Part shown: piece by piece, positions 47,629-58,407 of the stretch | Layout: each line of letters starts with the position of its first letter | Numbering within the stretch: the first letter of the stretch is position 1 | Source: Drechslerella dactyloides | Taxonomy: Eukaryota; Ascomycota; Orbiliomycetes; Orbiliales; Orbiliaceae | NCBI GenBank assembly: GCA_020064725.1 | Contig: JAGTWJ010000011.1 | Location: 1,674,001 to 1,738,000 of the forward strand | Direction of reading: 5' to 3' | DNA length: 64,000 bases | Position numbers and translations under genes: made by a program | Notes under the pieces: generated by a model | Seen by the model: only the letters and a program-made list of their open reading frames with translations | What the model was told of the DNA's origin: nothing | Database searches by the model: none

Positions 47629-50600
47629 AACAGGAACTTCTGAGCAGCTTTTTGACTTTCGAAAAAGATAGTGGGCTCCAGGTCGAGCATTCTGGTATAT
47701 GGGCAGGCTGCTAGTGCGTAGACTTCAACTTGAGGCCTGCGTGCACGCCTACGGCTGCACAAATTGCAATCCGATCGGACAACAGCCCAGCTATCTTTTT
47801 CATATCACAGCAGGCAGTATTATCTTCTCCAAGCCTCAATTGCCTCTTTCGAAGCCTGTGGTCATTCTTCAAGAACTAAACCGCATGCATATCCTGCAGA
47901 TATTTGTCACCATGTGATATATTAACATACTCATGTAATTATTGTTGTTGTACTGTAGCTGAAATCGCCATGCTCTACAGATTCCAGGGAATCGAGTCAT
48001 AAAAGCCAACATGGCGTGATAGTCAGACATATAAATCCCCATCTTGTGGTGGCGGATATAATCTGAATAGCGCACTATCGTCAAGCAAGGATTAGCCTAT
48101 GTTCAAATTTGTCGATGTCTGCAGAGAGTTCCCGTGTTGCATCTGTGCGTGCATACATGCGTGTTCGGCTCCACTTAGGCTTGAGGGAGGCAGCTGCACC
48201 GGCTCACGGGTCAGCTTAGTTATAGGCAGTTGGGGTCGGGCCGGGCCGGAACTTTAAGTGTTGCCTTGCTTCAGGTTGCACGAGATTGAGGTGGACTTGA
48301 TATCAATCTGTCAATTGATCTCCATCTATAATTCACCTATACGACACGTATTAACGCTTAAGCAGGTCTGCTGTGGACTAGATAATTTTTTAATACCGAA
48401 GATATAGATAAAGTATTCTATATAATGTCAAATTGATATTTGAATTCATCCTAGAGTTTTTTTGCCGGCGATTGCCGCATCAGTTAGTAGGCTCGCCCGA
48501 TTGCATCCTGCAAATTCGCTTGACTCTCCATCAGTGCCGCTCCACCACGTTGGATTTTCGCGGAAAGTGGGGTAACTGTTTGCTGGCCACCTTAACTCCA
48601 TTGATGGTTTCGGAGTATTTAGACGAGTTTTGATTCGGTCGTTAAGTTGAGCTATTATAGCTATTATGCCGATTATGCCGATTATGCCGTATTGCGCTTT
48701 CAGTTGACGCGCATATATATCATCTATCATGGGAAAAATACCCGAAGGGACCTTCCCAAATACTTCGTTCTAGAGACTAGATCAAATTATTTGTCCAGGA
48801 GTCCGGATTAGCGAGTCGGATGTGCCGTCTGTTGGCCCCTGACTAATACAACAGCAAAAAAGTAAGGCCATATTTGAGACATCGGGAATTTCAAAACGCA
48901 TTCGCGTTAGTTTCCACGTCGTGGCACCTTCAAACGAAGAAACCGTGGTGATGCGGCCGGGCATGTTTGTTACTGGCTGGTAGCTATTCAGTAGCGTTCT
49001 CAAATACTTTTTAATATATTCTGAGCGGTTCTAACAGAACGCTAAACCGCTTCTGCTTAGTAGGTTCTCATGTAAGTCGCACTTGCGTCTTGTAGCTTGT
49101 TGATTGATCTCGTGGTTCAATTGTATGTCTACGCCTACCGATACTTCATTCTATGTTGGCCTCCGCGCGACGCCGCTGTTGAACTTAGCTCGGAAGTAGT
49201 TCCTTTAGTGGGTGTAGCTGAAGTCTTGGTGGCGATATTCCGGGCTCTAAATCCTGTAGATATCGCTATGATCATCTAACATATGAAGTAATATGTATCT
49301 GCGTACTTACAGCAGTGTTGCTTTACCAAGCGAGTATTAGTCGTCTTGATATTGGTATAAATATATGACAGAAAGGGTCCATAGCCAAGTGAGGCACAAG
49401 CCTGATCAGACAAAGTTTTGGCAGACATGGTTACTTGCCTCCCAAATGGCGATAATCCCGTCCAATGCATTGACGATAAGGCTTTTGAGCGGATAGTATC
49501 ATAACGGGTTACTGATTTCTTTAGAAGTATGAAAAGAAGCAAAGAAAGTAGATAGGTATAGCAGAAATAAATATACCTCGCTGTACGGGCCCAGCATCTG
49601 GTCCATATTCTGTTGGATTTATGCATACTTAGCTGTGCACTGACTAGTGCACTCCTTTCCGCTTGAACTGATTGCAGCTGGTGATTCGGCAAGCCGAAGT
49701 ATTTATAGCTAAGCTCTTGGTTTGAGATGTATCGGGTCATCAATTCGTATAGACATTCTGTATATTATCGACCGAACTATCCTGGTGGCGTATTTGTGTA
49801 GTGTAGGTGAGCTATTTATCAAATAGCCGATTGCATGATATTTATCTGCGGCTAGAGCGGGCTGGAAGGCCGAGAACGCAGTAGGCTTGGGGCCCGGGGA
49901 AGCCGCCCCAACTAAGTCGGGATGACTTCTCTGTTTTGGTTTTACGAATAGTTCACCAAGCTATCTGCGGTGCTAGGATCTTGCGGCCACCTCCTAAATT
50001 TCGGATTGAATCTCGGATAATTATATAGAAGATAGTTATGATTGTACTATAGCAGTGTAAGCTGAAATCAAGGACGTCAAATGGTTTAAATTATAAATTG
50101 CGCACAGCTATACTGAAGCTTAGATGCAATAGCATATCATAATACATGGTACAGAAATTTCCTGAGAACCTCTTAAAGTGACAAGGCTTGTTCGATGATG
50201 ATGAGTGATACTTGGACTATCTTGAACCATCTCTGACGAGGAAATTCTGAGAAAATGAATAGACAGATACAATGGATCGTTGAGGGCCGTTGTGCTGAAT
50301 CCGTATATTTAAATACATCTCCATCGTTAATAAAGGTTTCTTGAACGCGATAGAAGCTCGCCAGACTAATCGTTTATAACTGCGCGAATCAGTAGACCGC
50401 GGCAGTTATCGCTTGAAGAATGATACAGTACGCGGTCGATTCTGCTGTAAGAATGATAGAGCATTCGTATCTTCATAGTCCCCTGTGCATGGGGCCTCGA
50501 GACGGGCTCGAAATCTTAAATACAGTATAGCCGCAGTATTATACAACTTTCGGGTTACAGCGCAACCCTCCACTTTCCCCAGCCTCAGCTCTGACAAAGC

Positions 50601-51858
50601 CTAGCATTGCTGCTAAGCTTTGCCCATGTCGAGACTGTACTTCTCAATACACAAATCGTATAACCGAAGGCCTCGAACCACAGGCAAGTTAATTCGATAA
50701 CAACATCCCAGATGGTCTCGCAAAGGCAGTCTCTCCCTTATGAATAAGGGAGGGACTCCCTCTTTACTCTGAGCAGAGCTCTTCGCCCCTTTAGGAAAAA
50801 CTTTGACACATGATCCCGAATATTCGCGGCCACCCTGCTTGCTAATTAGGAGCAACAATCTAGAATTTCAACTTATGCGCGTGGCCATCTATCATCGGCG
50901 TTGTACCATGCGTAAGAGCTATCTCATATTTAAGCTCTCTTTGGAACTAATGCTAGAGCATATGCGTTCGCTCTCAAGAGCTCTATTGGGCTCGTGTCCG
51001 TTGGTATATTGATTCTAGTGATGCCGTATTTTTACTAATATACCTGTCCAGCGACGTATTCATAGAAGTCACATGCTAGAAGCCTAGCGGCCGGGGTCAT
51101 AGATCTACGTGGCTTCTTGTATTATTATTATTATGTAGGTAGGATTTAGATTTTAACTGTTGAAGCAAAACTGATATAGTAAACTCGGTTCGAAATCCCT
51201 TCTATTGAGAAGTCGAACAATCTGCGAGGGTCATACCGAACCAATGAGCTACCAGAATTTTGGAATCATGTTTCATTAGCTGTAAGTCATTTATGTCGTA
51301 GCAAGTTTGGAGGACTGTTAGTATAGGGTGGCCTTTCAATATTTCATTAGGACTCCAGGAGGGCCCCAGCAGCGCGCACTCGATTCTGATCTAGAGGGAG
51401 ATTTACTCGCTATACTGACATCATCTCGTCTATGATGCAGAAGGCAACATCTCTTATCCTGTCATGCTAAGGGTAGTTCTTGGTATAAGGTAGTCGGAGG
51501 GGCGTGAGTCTGGATGATCCAGAATTATGAGACCAAGTGGAATCTGGGCGTGTCTACGTAGATGTAACTAGCCCGTACTTTCATAGCTTCCACTGTCGGG
51601 TATTTAAATGTATCAGGATGTTACGAAGTGGATATCAGAATCATATGACACCTCACAGACCGCAACTGGTACTTTGACGTTTATGGCGCCGTCCGACACA
51701 GAACTATAACTGTTGTTGGCTCGAAGGAGCAACTAAGGGTTAAATTCAATCTTCCACTATGTGAATAGTCAAAAGTTCAACCGCGATACCATACTGAGGA
51801 GAAATTTGGAAACTACAGTTGTACAGCATATATGTGATATTTGACTGGTTTCGGGGCG

Positions 51859-51896
51859 AACTGTAAAGGGGAGGGTCTGGTTTACGAGACCAGGGC
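51859..51896 (+). repeat. Dispersed palindromic block, copy 1
   Basis: Contains AGGGTCTGGTTTACGAGACC, whose ends GGTCT and AGACC (and the overlapping CTGGT and ACCAG) are inverted repeats. A near-identical block of about 32 bases lies near 61981-62013. Confidence 0.75.
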
Positions 51897-51989
51897 GAAC
51901 GCCGAGGCTCGCTACTCAAGTAATTAATATTCTAACGTCGACATGATATAAAAGACATATTACCGCCTGAGTAATGTCATGGCGCTATA

Positions 51990-53510
51990 CTAATGGTCTT
52001 CTACGGCCAGACACACATTCTCTAACCACCTCGCAAATCTAACAGACCCAATGTCCACAGCTCGCCAAAAAACATCGCTGACCCAAATCAGCACTACCAT
52101 TAATAATATCCACCCGCCTATTACTCCTATAAAATACCCCACGGCACCCCGCCCGGTATATCCCCACAGATTCACTATTAACCAAAATCCGAAAGTTCTG
52201 CAGAGGAACCCATGCATCAAATACAAGGCATATGATATCTTGCCTAAGTATTGTGCAAAGGCTGTCGTAAAGAGACTCTGTATCCCTAGTCTGCTTGGAG
52301 TGGAGAAAGAAACTGTAGAAACAATAATGACTGCAGAAACGGAAGGCCAGAACCTAATCTTGTCGCGAATAAAGTGGGGACTGTAGGTGACAATCAATTG
52401 ATATCCTGGGGTGTTTTCCGGATCATGAAAAGCATCGGGGATAGATGCAAGATATAATCCAAATAACAATAAAGGGAGCAAAATAAAATTATTTCCCCTC
52501 ATATTTCTATTAGTGCGTATGATTGTGAGTTCGGCAATTACTGATCCCGAAAGGAAGCAGCAAACATCCCATCTATCATAGTAAAATAGACATGCCGACG
52601 CTATAGTGCTTAGAATGCATATTCTGACCAAAGATCTCACTCTTGAAAGCCCAAGAAGTGAAACGAAAACAAGGATGCTGCACTTGAATTCCAGTGGGAT
52701 CGTCCACAAGTGCGGATCATAGTCACTGTAGTACTCTTTCCACGTGAAGGGGTTCGATAGTTTAATCCATTCGCAGAAGACGTCTAGCATCTGCTTCCAG
52801 AAGCTGGGGAGGATCGGCGGATCGACTTCGCGGAACCCCTGGATTGTCTCACCAGCCTTCGCATATTGTGCAGGCCAATCAAACGCACCAAGCTGTATCA
52901 ATATTCCGATTAAAAGCAAGCTTGCTAGAATCGGCAGATTAAGGCGGAAGGCCCGGCGAAAGGTTGAGGAGGAAAGTGTGGAGAGGACAGGAGAGCGGTC
53001 AAAATCGCGTTGTCGAATGAGCCCGATAGCTTTGTGGGAAAGAACGAAGCCAGATATAACAAAAAAGATTGACACAAGGGAGGTACCAGCCATAAAAACT
53101 CGGATTATTGGTAGCTGGAACGGACTGGTATCTGAAGGAGTATGAAGGAAGCCATATTCCAGGGCTGGGAAGTAGGCTGTCAAGAAATGAAAAAAGAAGA
53201 CGAAGAGGGCAGCAAATCCTCTTAGACCGTCAAGATAGGCTGTTGGAGAAAGGGTTGTGTTAGAAGTAAGGTTATGATTGTTATTTGAGGGTAGAATATA
53301 TGTCTGTGATCTTGAATTCGAATCTGAAGTTGAGGTCGAAGTTGAGCCTGAACTCGACGCGCTGAGGAAAGACGGGCATAAAAAATGTATAAATGCTCGA
53401 AGAGAACTATTTGCTAAAGCAAGTACTGATCCGGAGAACAAGAAGATTTTCTCGTTGTTGGGCGATTTTGAGAGAGCATCTAGCCGAAGCCACTCGCTTT
53501 CTAGCGGCAT
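51990..53510 (-). CDS. Acyltransferase 3 family membrane protein
   Basis: Membrane O-acyltransferase of the AT3 family, which moves acetyl or other acyl groups onto sugars or small molecules. Intronless and full length (506 residues), with about ten hydrophobic segments. The family signature is present: YLDGLRGFAALFVFFFHFLT contains the R-x10-H motif, and SLVSIFFVISGFVLSHKA is the usual second helix pair. A Ser/Thr-rich stretch near residues 50-85 precedes the first core helix. It lies 1.36 kb from, and divergent to, the repeat-peptide precursor gene. AT3 enzymes occur in secondary-metabolite loci, but nothing here proves a link. Confidence 0.9.
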   Translation of the reverse strand: MPLESEWLRLDALSKSPNNEKIFLFSGSVLALANSSLRAFIHFLCPSFLSASSSGSTSTSTSDSNSRSQTYILPSNNNHNLTSNTTLSPTAYLDGLRGFAALFVFFFHFLTAYFPALEYGFLHTPSDTSPFQLPIIRVFMAGTSLVSIFFVISGFVLSHKAIGLIRQRDFDRSPVLSTLSSSTFRRAFRLNLPILASLLLIGILIQLGAFDWPAQYAKAGETIQGFREVDPPILPSFWKQMLDVFCEWIKLSNPFTWKEYYSDYDPHLWTIPLEFKCSILVFVSLLGLSRVRSLVRICILSTIASACLFYYDRWDVCCFLSGSVIAELTIIRTNRNMRGNNFILLPLLLFGLYLASIPDAFHDPENTPGYQLIVTYSPHFIRDKIRFWPSVSAVIIVSTVSFSTPSRLGIQSLFTTAFAQYLGKISYALYLMHGFLCRTFGFWLIVNLWGYTGRGAVGYFIGVIGGWILLMVVLIWVSDVFWRAVDIGSVRFARWLENVCLAVEDH

Positions 53511-53995
53511 CTTTCGCTACTGAGAAAAGACACCCCAAAGCAAAAGAGGCCAATCAAAGTAGGACTATACGTTTCCAGAAAGCAGGTTTTCGGATATTCG
53601 CTCTACGAATATAGTTCGAGGAAAGAAAAGATTGTAGGTTCCTTAGGCTCTGTAAGAAACCAGTAGGCTCAAATGTGTGCGTGTGGAGACCACTAAATGC
53701 CTAGCTTTACGGGTGATGTTCTGGGAAAAAGAATTCATAGAGGCATCGACAGCGTCGGACCCTATTCGGTAATACATAAGTGTTACATTTAAAGATCAAA
53801 TGCCATGACTCAAGACTAGAGCAAATTTGATATACCAAACTTTCTACCATTGCCTGATCTCGTCTCGTATATATTATTTGTTACAGAGACCCACTCTAAT
53901 ATTTCTCATGTCTATCCCCATACCATTCTAAGCATCCCATGCCTGTTAAATGGGATAGCATCAATCGCATACTGCCACTGCTGGGAAATAGGTGG

Positions 53996-54045
53996 AGCTC
54001 CGTGGCGCAGCGGCCTGAATCAAGTGCGTTCGAACCCCAAACTCC
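53996..54045 (+). other. Truncated tRNA-like sequence (initiator-Met-like 5' end)
   Basis: AGCTCCGTGGCGCAGCGG reads like the 5' acceptor, box A and D-arm of a fungal initiator tRNA-Met. About 15 bases later GTTCGAACCCC resembles a box B. The anticodon arm is missing and no 3' acceptor pairs with the 5' end, so this is not a working tRNA. It may be a tRNA pseudogene or the head of a SINE-like element. Confidence 0.35.
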
Positions 54046-54333
54046 CCGCGAGTGTCTCCGATAGTAGCTAGGACCTATTTGGCTCCGCCTCTCCGTCTCG
54101 GCTAGGCTACTCTGGATTGGGCTCGCCAAAATGTGGCGCCCTGGCTGCAGTTAAAACAGGTACATGTAAGAACCCGGCTTGGTAACGAGACTGCTTGCGC
54201 CGTTCTGAAACATCCGAGAAGACACCCAGCCGACAACACATATATACGTTGTAAATTATAAACTGAGGGAAGAATGTACAAGCCGGAAGAGCTCTTAAGA
54301 CCATGCTCGTTCACGGTCGGACGGTGGCGTTCC

Positions 54334-54358
54334 CGAGACCATCGCTACCCTGGTCTCG
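54334..54358. repeat. 8-base inverted repeat
   Basis: CGAGACCA and TGGTCTCG flank a 9-base loop. The arms share GAGACC with the dispersed palindromic block. Confidence 0.6.
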
Positions 54359-54623
54359 CCCCCAGCGTGGGTAAACCTGGCGGGGTTTCATAAAGTGGCA
54401 CCTCACATTGTCCTCATTAATATACCATCGCCAAAAATGTCAGGTTACACCTACGTTAATCAGTTTGTTCAGCTCAAGTACCCCGAACACTCAAGTCGTG
54501 GCGTGGATAACTCTGCAGCATTGCAAGACTCTACACGGCAAGTTTAGACATCGAGAATTCTTGGGATTGAGACCACAAGAAGGGATTTCCTCTGGTTGAT
54601 GGAAGATTCTCCGAAAATTCCTC

Positions 54624-54630
54624 TATAAAG
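54624..54630 (+). promoter_or_regulatory. TATA-like box of the repeat-peptide precursor gene
   Basis: TATAAAG, 242 bases before the ATG at 54872, which would give a leader of roughly 200 bases. Confidence 0.4.
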
Positions 54631-54871
54631 ACGAGCTGATGTCCTAGCCTTTGAGTCTGATCATTCGACATCGACACCATCACTCAGTCAGTAACCTACT
54701 CTATCTCTTCTTACAACCTCGGACTGGTATCCGAATAAAGCCGATCTTCATCTCATACTTCGATTCCAAGAAATATCAGCTGCTTGCGCACAGGATCTAC
54801 AGCAGTCCTATTACTTTCTTTCAAATTTATAAAATAACGTCTATATTTCGTTACTTTACCCAATAACAAAG

Positions 54872-55285
54872 ATGAAGGTCTCTGTCATCTCTCTTGCTCT
54901 TCTTTGCTCCACTGTTTCTGCGCTTGCTATACCATCAAGCGGACGAGACGCCACAGACGTGGCTAACCAGCATGAGAGTCGTATGATTCATCCAATCAAT
55001 ATGGATATTGAGATGAAAGAGAAGCGCATGATTCACCCTATCAACATCGAGGTAGATCTCAAGAAGGAAAAAAGGATGATCCATCCCATCAATATGGATA
55101 TTGAGATGAAGGAGAAGCGCATGATCCACCCCATCAATCTGCCAGAAGAGATTTTGAAGAAAGAGAAGAGAATGATCCACCCGGTTGACGCCCCGATCGA
55201 GGATATCCCGGATAACCAGAACCAGAACAACAACGAACGCCGCCTAATCCATCCTATCAATCTGCCATTTGAGATGAAGCAGTAA
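54872..55285 (+). CDS. Kex2-processed repeat peptide precursor (six MIHPIN-type peptides)
   Basis: Secretory precursor of 137 residues, intronless. Residues 1-19 are a signal peptide (MKVSVISLALLCSTVSALA). After a short spacer come six units, each starting MIHPIN, MIHPVD or LIHPIN at residues 38, 53, 69, 84, 101 and 125. Units 2-5 follow a Lys-Arg (in the form EKR) and unit 6 an Arg-Arg, the cleavage sites of the Golgi protease Kex2; unit 1 follows a single Arg (HESR). Predicted peptides are 13-22 residues, for example MIHPINMDIEMKE and LIHPINLPFEMKQ. Units 1 and 3 are identical in protein yet differ at three third-codon positions. The layout matches fungal Kex2-processed repeat proteins, which include alpha-type pheromones and cyclic-peptide precursors. 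The core has no Tyr, Phe or Cys, unlike typical dikaritin or alpha-pheromone cores. Fate and function are unknown. Confidence 0.85.
   Translation: MKVSVISLALLCSTVSALAIPSSGRDATDVANQHESRMIHPINMDIEMKEKRMIHPINIEVDLKKEKRMIHPINMDIEMKEKRMIHPINLPEEILKKEKRMIHPVDAPIEDIPDNQNQNNNERRLIHPINLPFEMKQ
54983..55282 (+). repeat. In-gene tandem repeats of 45-72 bases encoding MIHPIN units
   Basis: Unit starts at 54983, 55028, 55076, 55121, 55172 and 55244. Lengths vary by whole codons (15, 16, 15, 17, 24 and 13 residues), and the six-residue head is conserved while the tails drift. Confidence 0.85.
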
Positions 55286-56578
55286 ACACGCCTGATCTAT
55301 TCGACCAATTTCCAGGCCATACTCAAGAAGGCTCAGATCGGAGCAGTGCTTCTGAAAGTGGAGTATAGTATATGCATTCGGGGACTATCCGTTTGTCGTT
55401 CACGGAGTCGATTTATTTATTTAGAGGGATACACTGTAAGCTAGACGCTGGGCGAATAGTTTGGGAGCAAATGTTCTAGAATGGAGCCCACAATGCCTTT
55501 TCTCAAATTTATTGTATTTATACGAGGGGCTTCCGAAAATGGTTGGTGTATGTTAATAAAATTCTATAAGAGCTACAAGTTCATCAAAGCACCGGAATAT
55601 CCCCAGTCAAATTCTTGGCGCAGAACTGCTGCATAGCATCCTCACCCTGTAATCATTTAGATTCGCGAAATGTGACTGTTGTTACTCGCAATGTTAGTCC
55701 TTGGTGAACTACAGAGTTGCAATTCCCCCTAGCTAGGCTCCCCTGCGCTCGCCTAAGCTTGTCTCCTAAATTTTGGTGGACTGTACCTAACTACAATAGT
55801 TAGACCATCTCGCTTGCGAATATTTCAATCTTGAATTCGTTTTTTAGCGTGAAGGGCCTATAGATCCATCTCACCCCAATTTGCTTCCCATGGACGGCTT
55901 TACTACTATCGCCAGGAGGGCGTTGAATGGTCCGTACAAATGATCCCGTCTGCGCGCTCTAGTACAGTTTCTTTATTCTTAGATCTGAGGGATAAGTCCT
56001 TACTCTATCCACGGAGTTATGGCTGCGTTTCTGACACCTGCAGCCATGGAAAAACGTTCGGGTGGTGACACGAGGGACTGGGCTTCGGCGAATGCAATGC
56101 AGAAAGATCTGGGCTGTAAAGTCCCTCCACTTGTACCTGAATGCTGCTGGGGGAACCGCGGGGACAACAAGCGTGGGGCTCACCATCTTTACAAGTAGAT
56201 GCCGCCATGTGTCGAAGAGTAGGTTGGCTTGAAGCTCCATGCACGCGAGACGACCGGAATAATCTTATCGCGCGCAAGATACATAATCGCGCGAATAATG
56301 TGAGTCTAGTCTTAGCGGAATACTGTAACCATGGATAGGTATTCTATCAGAAGTACTAGTCTGCCCTACGCTCATTACATAGCCCTGCCACCCATTTTTG
56401 AGATCTTGAACTCTATGCTCTCACTATGGATAATTACCTTGCAGCTTTTAACGACGTGATTGATGAGGTGATACGATGAAAGCGACATTATCGTATGTAC
56501 ATTGACACACCCTCTATCCATCGACTGCTCGCCGCCTTTCGGATCCTGAATAACCTCCAACCTCACAACACTATTGAA
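55286..56578. other. Intergenic region between the precursor gene and the secreted-protein gene
   Basis: 3' flank of the precursor on the left and of the minus-strand secreted-protein gene on the right. No UstY-like or other tailoring gene is visible here. Confidence 0.5.
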
Positions 56579-57474
56579 TCAACATTTATTCGGATCCTCA
56601 GGGGTCACCGTTTTTTTCTGGGTGTCCAGGACCAGGCAGGCAGCATCGCTGTCTGGCCATATACCTGGATACTTGGCTGAAAGGTACTTTGGATATGCCT
56701 GAGCCCCAATAACGAATGAGTCTTTGAGGTCATCGGGTATATATCTCCAAGTCAAATAGAAGATTCCTGGTCTATTTTCGTAATAGTTTAGCTGTACACT
56801 GCGGGTGGCATCTCCACAGGGCTTTTCAGGGAAGTCTGGCTTTCCGAAAGGCACGCCCTTCTGGCAAGCTGTCCAGAACATGTGGTAGTGATGGCCTAGA
56901 TGTGGGGCGGACGTTGTCGGCTCATGGTACACCCATTGGACCCCAAGGCCCGATTTCCTGGGAGGTAGGTAAAGGTCCTGCCAGAGAAGAGCGATGGTAT
57001 TTTCCGGGATGCAGGACGAACCGCAGCTAGCTGGGCCAACTGGAAATTTCTTTGGAGGTAATGCTGGACTTTTGCCGGGCTTGCTGAGAGAGATAAGCCC
57101 GTTCATAGAAAAGTAGACATTGGTATCGGATTTATCGAAGATTTTCATGGGGAACTCGAGCTTGATGTGGGTCCAAGCATCGTCGGTGGCCCGAGAATAT
57201 TCTTCCGTGGTGTTTTCATCACCGATCCAAACTTCGTCATTGATGGAAAAGTCCCGTTTGTTGGCCTTAGAAACTGACTGCTTAGAAACATCCCCTAAAT
57301 TCAGAAAGCATTCCGTTTAGCTACTGAGCTGCCGTGAAGAGTAGTTGGGGTACCAACAGAGCGCTACAGCTCTTTGAAGTCCGGGTAGTGATCCTTACCG
57401 GTACTGGGTAGTGCCGCACCGAGCACGGTCGCCGCCGCCAGAACTATATTCAGGGCGACTATCTTAGGGGCCAT
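56579..57474 (-). CDS. Secreted protein of unknown function, 263 residues
   Basis: Two exons on the minus strand, 57399-57474 and 56579-57294, joined G|GTAAGG...TTTAG in phase. The start gives a signal peptide (MAPKIVALNIVLAAATVLGA). A Lys-Arg (ANKRDFSIND) at about residue 38 could be a Kex2 pro-peptide site. The mature part has a beta-rich look: LEFPMKIFDKSDTNVYFSMN, then GLISLSK, then NTIALLWQDLYLPP, the order seen in a family of fungal secreted proteins with an N...VNG-Y/F-x-S-type strand and an ALW.DL turn. Cysteines at CGSSC, TAC, PCG, AACLV and the final C may pair. HHYHMFW is histidine-rich but is not the HxxHC motif of UstY enzymes. Confidence 0.68.
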
Positions 57475-58407
57475 GTCGCAATATTGGATAAATTCGGCTA
57501 ATTAGTAGGGCAGTGACTGTTCCTCAGATATCACAGGAGTTTCTTGGGTATTGTAGTACTAATGGGCATTGTAAAGGGCGGATATCCCGCCCTGGAAAAA
57601 CGGTTCTTATAACCGTTGAAACCATCTGTCTAGCAGCGAACTCTATCCACTGCGATGGTGGCCGGAATGTATGCCGAAGCGGGCCGCAGAATCTCGCTAG
57701 CGGTCGAGAGAGCGATTTCTGATCGATATGTCACATTCTGCTTTCGACAAGTCGGGAAACTGCGCCATGGGGGCGAGGGTGAAATATGCCGTCTTTTTCT
57801 AGGCAGTTAAGTCTTAGCACATCGGCGGTCAGGTTCATTGCAGCGGTTTCCCTTTTGGGAAACGTCAGATATATCCTTGCAGATGTAATCGTTTCGTTGT
57901 TCTGGGTGCAGAATCACCTCTGCCAGCTTCGCTTGTTGGCAGCTACATAGCTGTACGCAGCTGGTTTTCCACTGACAATGGCTCGCGTGCCATGTTGGCC
58001 TGACCGAGTGGACCGTGTGATATGTCGACACATGGAACAAGGCTCCAAGTTCACACTAGTTTCGTGGTGATCGTGGTTGGTCATGAGCCTTTTACTGCCC
58101 CGCGGTATGCAAGCAGTCCGACCGCCCGCTTTGGCGAGGTAATATTGGGGGTGGGCAGCCTTCGGTTGTTGCGTTGCATGTCGTTCAGGGACACATGCAA
58201 TGTTTGATTTGAGTCAAAAGTTTCTTAGGCGAACCGGTTGCTGGCGCGGTCGACCCACCGGCCCCACACACTTATCTCAACCTCCGGCGCACAGACCTCT
58301 GCTTGGTCACATGGCGGAAGGGCCCAAGCGGGGCAGTATTATTTCGCCACGGACGCGGTGCGTGCGCGTGCACACAATAATGAGTCGGCAGAACGCGACA
58401 CCATACT
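57475..58407. other. Intergenic region, divergent promoters
   Basis: Upstream region of the secreted-protein gene and of the hypothetical gene at 58408. No gene supported. Confidence 0.5.

Larger units (their letters stand above)
47491..51989. other. Long AT-rich gene-poor region
   Basis: 4.5 kb with no confident gene. A minus-strand frame at 49276-49743 (155 codons) is the longest candidate but lacks domain features. ATTATGCCG-type short tandem units lie near 48655-48695 and ATT units near 51120-51135. The region marks the change from gene-rich to accessory sequence. Confidence 0.45.
53511..54871. other. Divergent promoter region between the AT3 gene and the repeat-peptide gene
   Basis: Holds a tRNA-like fragment near 53996 and a CGAGACCA/TGGTCTCG inverted repeat near 54334-54358. 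No protein gene supported. Confidence 0.5.

Noticed and set aside
54872..55285. Alpha-factor-like mating pheromone gene
   Set aside because: The repeats lack the Trp/Cys-Pro-Gly core of ascomycete alpha-type pheromones and no dipeptidyl-aminopeptidase spacer (EA/DA repeats) follows the dibasic sites. A different signalling role remains possible.
54872..57474. Dikaritin (UstY-type) cyclic-peptide cluster
   Set aside because: The precursor architecture fits, but no DUF3328 HxxHC motif was found; the HHYHMFW stretch of the neighbouring secreted protein is not that motif.
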